The notes below the pieces were generated by a model. That model did no database searches and was not told the DNA's origin. It saw nothing but the letters and a program-made list of their open reading frames with translations. Shown piece by piece: positions 39,432 through 43,321 of a DNA stretch of 43,321 bases (the stretch's first letter is position 1; each line of letters starts with the position of its first letter). Position numbers and translations under genes: made by a program. The stretch comes from Mycobacterium sp. AT1 (GTDB taxonomy: Bacteria; Actinomycetota; Actinomycetes; Mycobacteriales; Mycobacteriaceae): contig NZ_MVOC01000072.1 of the NCBI RefSeq assembly GCF_002043095.1, positions 1 to 43,321 on the forward strand, in the 5' to 3' direction.

Positions 39432-40142
39432 ATGGACACCCTTCGGGTGGGCGCGTTCCTCACCGATCCGCCGTTCGCCGGGATGGTCGGCGGCGGCTTC
39501 GACGTCGACCTCGCCGCGGCGGTGGGCGCCGCCCTCGGGTCGTCCGTCGAGAGGATCGCCACCGACGCCCCCGACGTGGACGACCTCCTGTCATCCCTCG
39601 CAGCAGGCGCGTACGACTGCGTCGTCGCCGCCGTGACCGTCACGGCCGACCGTCAGAACACCGTCGCCTTCGCCCCGCCCTATCTGGCCTCCGGTCACGC
39701 GCTCGCCGTCAACGCCGCGCGCCATCCCGCGGTCAGATCGGTCGACGACCTTGGCGGGCTCACCGTCGCGGTCCTGCGCGGCTCGGCCGGGCACTCGATT
39801 GCGCAACGGCTGCACGCCGAAGGCAGAGTCGGGGCGGTTCGTTGCTTCGCTCACGGCGACATCCGCTCGGCGGCAAGCGAACTCGAGGCGGGCGACTGCG
39901 ACGCGATGATGGCCCTTGCGCCCACGCTGGCGGAACTCGTCAGGTCCCTGCCCGACGTCGACGTGGTGCAACGCGGCCTGTCCCGCGAGGAGATCGCCAT
40001 TGCGGTCGCCCCGGGTGACACCGCACTGGCGGCGCAGATCGCCACGGCACAGGAACGGCTGGAGGCGGCCGGGTCGTTACAGGAATTGCGACGCAAATGG
40101 CTCGGTAACCCGTACCGGGACCAGAGTCTGGCCGCCCACTGA
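39432..40142 (+). CDS. Amino-acid-type solute-binding domain protein without signal peptide
   Basis: A 236-residue protein of the bacterial extracellular solute-binding family 3. FDVDLAAAVGAALGSSVERI, YDCVVAAVTVTADRQNTVAF, PPYLASGHALAV, LTVAVLRGSAGHSIAQRLHA and the terminal ELRRKWLG are typical. The frame starts directly with MDTLRVGAFLTDPPFAGM, and no signal peptide or lipobox is present. No in-frame upstream start with a hydrophobic segment was seen. No permease or ATPase gene is nearby. It may act as a cytoplasmic binding or sensor protein; this is inference. It is divergent from the lipase gene. Confidence 0.8.
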   Translation: MDTLRVGAFLTDPPFAGMVGGGFDVDLAAAVGAALGSSVERIATDAPDVDDLLSSLAAGAYDCVVAAVTVTADRQNTVAFAPPYLASGHALAVNAARHPAVRSVDDLGGLTVAVLRGSAGHSIAQRLHAEGRVGAVRCFAHGDIRSAASELEAGDCDAMMALAPTLAELVRSLPDVDVVQRGLSREEIAIAVAPGDTALAAQIATAQERLEAAGSLQELRRKWLGNPYRDQSLAAH

Positions 40143-40172
40143 CCAGCCTTCGCGTCGCCAGCGGCGCACCAC

Positions 40173-40200
40173 TAGGCTGATCCCCGAGCACGAGACGGGG
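40173..40200 (+). promoter_or_regulatory. Possible gap promoter and leader hairpin
   Basis: TAGGCT at 40173-40178 could be the -10 box of gap. It is followed by CCCCG (40182-40186) and CGGGG (40196-40200), which can pair around a 9-nt loop. CGGG within the right arm can instead pair with CCCG at 40207-40210, so two exclusive folds are possible in the leader. The ribosome site AAGGAG is at 40228-40233. Confidence 0.3.
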
Positions 40201-40240
40201 CAACGTCCCGAAGCATCTTCGAGATCTAAGGAGCACGACA

Positions 40241-41263
40241 GTGACCGTTCGGGTAGGCGTTAACGGCTTCGGCCGAATCGGACGCAACTTCTTCAGGGCC
40301 CTGGACGCGCAGAAGGCCCTCGGCAACAACGTCGACGTCGAGATCATCGCCGTCAACGATCTGACCGACAACGCCACGCTGGCGCACCTGCTCAAGTTCG
40401 ACTCGATCCTGGGCCGGCTGCCCTACGACGTCAGCCTCGAAGGTGACGACACCATCGTCGTCGGCGACACCAAGATCAAGGCCCTCGAGGTCAAGGCCGG
40501 TCCGGCCGAACTTCCGTGGGGCGATCTGGGCGTCGACGTCGTCGTCGAGTCCACCGGCATCTTCACCAACGCCGCCAAGGCGAAGGGTCACCTCGACGCC
40601 GGAGCCAAGAAGGTCATCATCTCCGCGCCGGCGACCGACCCCGACATCACCATCGTGATGGGCGTCAACGACGACAAGTACGACGGCAGCCAAAACATCA
40701 TCTCCAACGCCTCGTGCACGACGAACTGCCTCGGCCCGCTGGCCAAGGTCCTGCACGACGAGTTCGGCATCGTCAAGGGCCTGATGACCACGATTCACGC
40801 CTACACCCAGGACCAGAACCTTCAGGACGGACCGCACAGCGACCTGCGTCGCGCCCGCGCCGCCGCCCTGAACATCGTCCCGACCTCCACCGGTGCGGCG
40901 AAGGCCATCGGCCTGGTCATGCCCGAGCTGAAGGGCAAGCTCGACGGATACGCCCTGCGCGTGCCGATCCCCACGGGTTCGGTCACCGACCTCACCGCCG
41001 AGCTGGCCAAGTCGGCCACCGCCGACGAGATCAACGCGGCGATGAAGGCCGCGGCCGAGGGCCGCTTGAAGGGCATTCTGAAGTACTACGACGCGCCGAT
41101 CGTCTCGAGTGACATCGTCACCGACCCGCACAGCTCGATCTTCGATTCGGGTCTGACGAAGGTCATCGACAACCAGGCCAAGGTCGTGTCGTGGTACGAC
41201 AACGAGTGGGGTTACTCCAACCGGCTGGTTGACCTGGTCGCGCTGGTCGGCAAGTCGCTGTAG
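40241..41263 (+). CDS. gap: Glyceraldehyde-3-phosphate dehydrogenase, type I
   Basis: The NAD-dependent glycolytic enzyme that forms 1,3-bisphosphoglycerate. The 340-residue protein has VRVGVNGFGRIGRNFFRALD at the N-terminus, Asp 40 in VNDLTD (NAD-type), the catalytic SNASCTTNC with Cys 159, and the His in TTIHAYTQDQ. It ends with WYDNEWGYSNRLVDL. The GTG start has AAGGAG 7 nt upstream. It is the first gene of gap-pgk-tpiA, as in Rv1436-Rv1438. Confidence 0.97.
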   Translation: MTVRVGVNGFGRIGRNFFRALDAQKALGNNVDVEIIAVNDLTDNATLAHLLKFDSILGRLPYDVSLEGDDTIVVGDTKIKALEVKAGPAELPWGDLGVDVVVESTGIFTNAAKAKGHLDAGAKKVIISAPATDPDITIVMGVNDDKYDGSQNIISNASCTTNCLGPLAKVLHDEFGIVKGLMTTIHAYTQDQNLQDGPHSDLRRARAAALNIVPTSTGAAKAIGLVMPELKGKLDGYALRVPIPTGSVTDLTAELAKSATADEINAAMKAAAEGRLKGILKYYDAPIVSSDIVTDPHSSIFDSGLTKVIDNQAKVVSWYDNEWGYSNRLVDLVALVGKSL

Positions 41264-41273
41264 AGCCGAATCC

Positions 41274-42509
41274 GTGGCCGAATCCTCCATCAAGTCACTG
41301 TCGGATCTGCTGGCCGAGGGGGTCGAGGGTCGGGGCGTGTTGGTGCGCTCCGACCTGAACGTTCCGCTCGACGACGAGGGGACGATCACCGATCCCGGTC
41401 GCATCCTCGCGTCCGTCCCGACGCTGAAGGCGTTGTCGGATGCCGGAGCCAAGGTCGTCGTCACCGCTCACCTCGGACGGCCGAAGGACGGACCCGACCC
41501 CAAGTTCTCGCTGGCGCCCGTCGCGGCGGCCCTCGGCGCGGAACTGGGCAGGCACGTTCAGCTGGCCGGCGACGTCGTGGGCTCCGACGCGCTCGCACGC
41601 GCCGAAGGCCTGACCGACGGTGACGTGTTGATGGTCGAGAACATCCGCTTCGACCCCCGTGAGACCAGCAAGGACGACGCCGAGCGGCTGGCACTGGCCA
41701 AGGAGCTGGCCGAACTGGTCAGCGCGGCCGACGGTTCGCCCGGTGCGTTCGTCTCCGACGGATTCGGCGTGGTGCATCGCAAGCAGGCGTCGGTGTACGA
41801 CGTGGCGACGATCCTCCCGCACTACGCGGGCTTGTTGGTCGACACCGAGGTCAAGGTGCTCGAGCAGCTCACCAGCTCGACCGAGCGCCCCTATGCGGTG
41901 GTGCTCGGCGGCTCGAAGGTCTCCGACAAGCTGGCCGTCATCGAGAACCTGGCCTCCAAGGCCGACAGCATCGTCATCGGCGGCGGCATGTGCTTCACCT
42001 TCCTTGCCGCACAAGGGGTTTCGGTCGGCACCTCGCTGCTGCAGCCGGAGATGGTCGACACCTGCAAGAAGCTGCTCGAGGACTACGGCGACGTCATCCA
42101 CCTCCCGGTGGACGTCGTCGTCGCGGAGAAGTTCTCCGCCGACTCTCCGGCCGAGACGGTGGCCGTGACCGCCATCGCCGACGACCGGATGGGCCTCGAC
42201 ATCGGGCCCGAGTCGGTGAAGCGATTCACCGCACTGCTGTCCAACGCCAAGACCGTGTTCTGGAACGGACCGATGGGCGTCTTCGAGTTCCCGGAGTTCG
42301 CCGCGGGCACCAAGGGCGTCGCCGAGGCAGTCATCGCCGCGACCGCCAAGGGCGCGTTCAGCGTCGTCGGTGGGGGAGACTCCGCCGCCGCCGTGCGCCA
42401 GCTCGGCCTGCCCGAGGATGGCTTCTCGCACATCTCAACCGGTGGCGGTGCGTCGCTGGAGTACCTCGAGGGCAAGACGCTGCCCGGCATCTCGATCCTC
42501 GAAAACTAG
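41274..42509 (+). CDS. pgk: Phosphoglycerate kinase
   Basis: It transfers phosphate from 1,3-bisphosphoglycerate to ADP. The 411-residue protein has VLVRSDLNVPLDDEG, HLGRPKDG, ENIRFDPRETSKDD, VVLGGSKVSDKLAVIENLAS, the nucleotide loop IGGGMCFTFLAAQG and GGGDSAAAVRQLG. GTG 41274 begins 10 nt after the gap stop; longer upstream starts overlap gap. tpiA follows after 10 nt, with the pgk stop forming part of the tpiA ribosome site. Confidence 0.97.
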   Translation: MAESSIKSLSDLLAEGVEGRGVLVRSDLNVPLDDEGTITDPGRILASVPTLKALSDAGAKVVVTAHLGRPKDGPDPKFSLAPVAAALGAELGRHVQLAGDVVGSDALARAEGLTDGDVLMVENIRFDPRETSKDDAERLALAKELAELVSAADGSPGAFVSDGFGVVHRKQASVYDVATILPHYAGLLVDTEVKVLEQLTSSTERPYAVVLGGSKVSDKLAVIENLASKADSIVIGGGMCFTFLAAQGVSVGTSLLQPEMVDTCKKLLEDYGDVIHLPVDVVVAEKFSADSPAETVAVTAIADDRMGLDIGPESVKRFTALLSNAKTVFWNGPMGVFEFPEFAAGTKGVAEAVIAATAKGAFSVVGGGDSAAAVRQLGLPEDGFSHISTGGGASLEYLEGKTLPGISILEN

Positions 42510-42519
42510 GAGACACCCG

Positions 42520-43305
42520 ATGGCACGCAAGCCGCTCATCGCAGGCAACTGGAAGATGAACCTCAACCACTTCGAGGCCATCGCCTTAGTGCAGAAGATC
42601 GCCTTCTCGCTTCCGGACAAGTACTTCGACAAGGTCGACGTGACGGTGATTCCGCCGTTCACGGATCTGCGCAGCGTGCAGACCCTCGTCGACGGTGACA
42701 AGCTCCGACTCACCTACGGGGCGCAGGACGTCTCCAAGCACGACTCGGGTGCCTACACCGGCGAGATCAGCGGCGCGTTCCTTGCGAAGCTCGGGTGCAC
42801 GTTCGCGGTGGTCGGCCACTCGGAGCGCCGCACCTATCACGCCGAGGACGACGCCCTGGTCGCCGCCAAGGCCGCCGCGGCGCTCAAGCACGGGTTGACG
42901 CCGATCATCTGCATCGGCGAAGCACTGGAGATCCGTGAGGCGGGAGATCACGTCTCCTACTGCGTCACCTCGCTGCGCGGATCGCTCGCCGGGCTTTCGG
43001 CCGACCAGATCGCGAACGTCGTCATCGCCTACGAGCCGGTCTGGGCGATCGGCACCGGCCGGGTGGCGAGTGCCGCCGACGCGCAGGAAGTCTGCGCCGC
43101 GATCCGCATCGAACTGGCCGAACTGGCGTCTGTCGACGTTGCGGCCACCGTTCGGGTGCTCTACGGCGGTTCGGTGAGCGCCAAGAACGTCGGTGAGATC
43201 GTCGGACAGGCCGACGTCGACGGCGCCCTCGTCGGCGGAGCGTCCCTGGACGGCGAGCAGTTCGCGATCCTGTCGGCGATCGCCGCCGGCGGACCCCTGC
43301 CCTAA
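42520..43305 (+). CDS. tpiA: Triosephosphate isomerase
   Basis: It interconverts dihydroxyacetone phosphate and glyceraldehyde-3-phosphate. The 261-residue TIM barrel starts MARKPLIAGNWKMNLNHFEA (Lys of NWKMN), has VVGHSERRTYH with the catalytic His, VIAYEPVWAIGTG with the catalytic Glu, and VLYGGSVSAKNVGEI for phosphate binding. ATG 42520 follows TAGGAGA, which overlaps the pgk stop. It completes the glycolytic operon; the remaining 16 bases to the window end hold nothing recognisable. Confidence 0.97.
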   Translation: MARKPLIAGNWKMNLNHFEAIALVQKIAFSLPDKYFDKVDVTVIPPFTDLRSVQTLVDGDKLRLTYGAQDVSKHDSGAYTGEISGAFLAKLGCTFAVVGHSERRTYHAEDDALVAAKAAAALKHGLTPIICIGEALEIREAGDHVSYCVTSLRGSLAGLSADQIANVVIAYEPVWAIGTGRVASAADAQEVCAAIRIELAELASVDVAATVRVLYGGSVSAKNVGEIVGQADVDGALVGGASLDGEQFAILSAIAAGGPLP

Positions 43306-43321
43306 CTGGCGGTAGGTCGTG

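Noticed and set aside
1..43321. tRNA or rRNA genes, CRISPR arrays, insertion sequences, phage genes or attachment sites
   Set aside because: None was recognised in either strand. The murL operon has no flanking repeats or integrase to show how it arrived.

Overview
The window reads as chromosomal DNA of a mycobacterium, most likely a fast-growing Mycolicibacterium-type species. The DNA is strongly GC-rich with G/C third positions, and many starts are GTG. The backbone gene order matches what I remember of the M. tuberculosis region Rv1388-Rv1438: mihF-gmk-rpoZ-coaBC-metK, lipH/lipI-(YhhN)-priA, fmt-rsmB-rpe-ribD, P55-lprG, ribE, ribBA-ribH-(PH protein), uvrC-rapZ-yvcK-whiA and gap-pgk-tpiA. 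All assignments come from reading the sequence; no search was run.

Layout. 1-296 is the start of a secreted-protein gene running off the left edge. 297-851 is a long non-coding gap with small hairpins. 852-4745 is the mihF-gmk-rpoZ-coaBC-metK block, closed by a 16-bp terminator hairpin. 4855-9147 is accessory: an acetamidase/formamidase, two short-chain dehydrogenases, an amidohydrolase and a divergent HxlR regulator. 9163-12953 is a leftward unit of two HSL-type esterases, a YdeI-like protein and a Baeyer-Villiger-type flavin monooxygenase. 12916-15677 holds a YhhN membrane protein and a helicase-dead PriA. 15715-18056 is a DUF2207-LemA pair, followed by fmt, rsmB, rpe and ribD to 22105. 22131-22435 holds a CRP-like site and a probable 51-residue protein. 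22440-24706 is lprG-P55, read leftward. A GNAT protein, ribE, a free-standing ANTAR protein, ribBA, ribH, a PH-domain protein and a second GNAT protein follow.

29367-32757 is the most interesting part. It is a tightly overlapping three-gene operon between the ribH/PH block and uvrC. It encodes a probable class-IV-aminotransferase-like pseudoenzyme, a MurL-type glutamate epimerase and a MurD2-type Mur ligase. MurD2 and MurL form the alternative route to D-glutamate in peptidoglycan: L-Glu is added to UDP-MurNAc-L-Ala and then epimerised in place. Mycobacteria are normally described as using MurI plus MurD, so this operon suggests a second route or a dedicated side pathway.

The right end holds uvrC-rapZ-yvcK-whiA, a secreted lipase with a long disordered linker, a solute-binding-like protein without a signal peptide, and the glycolytic gap-pgk-tpiA operon. 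No tRNA, rRNA, CRISPR array, insertion sequence or phage gene was seen. Several genes have a TANNNT -10 box 6-9 nt before the start codon, which suggests leaderless transcripts.
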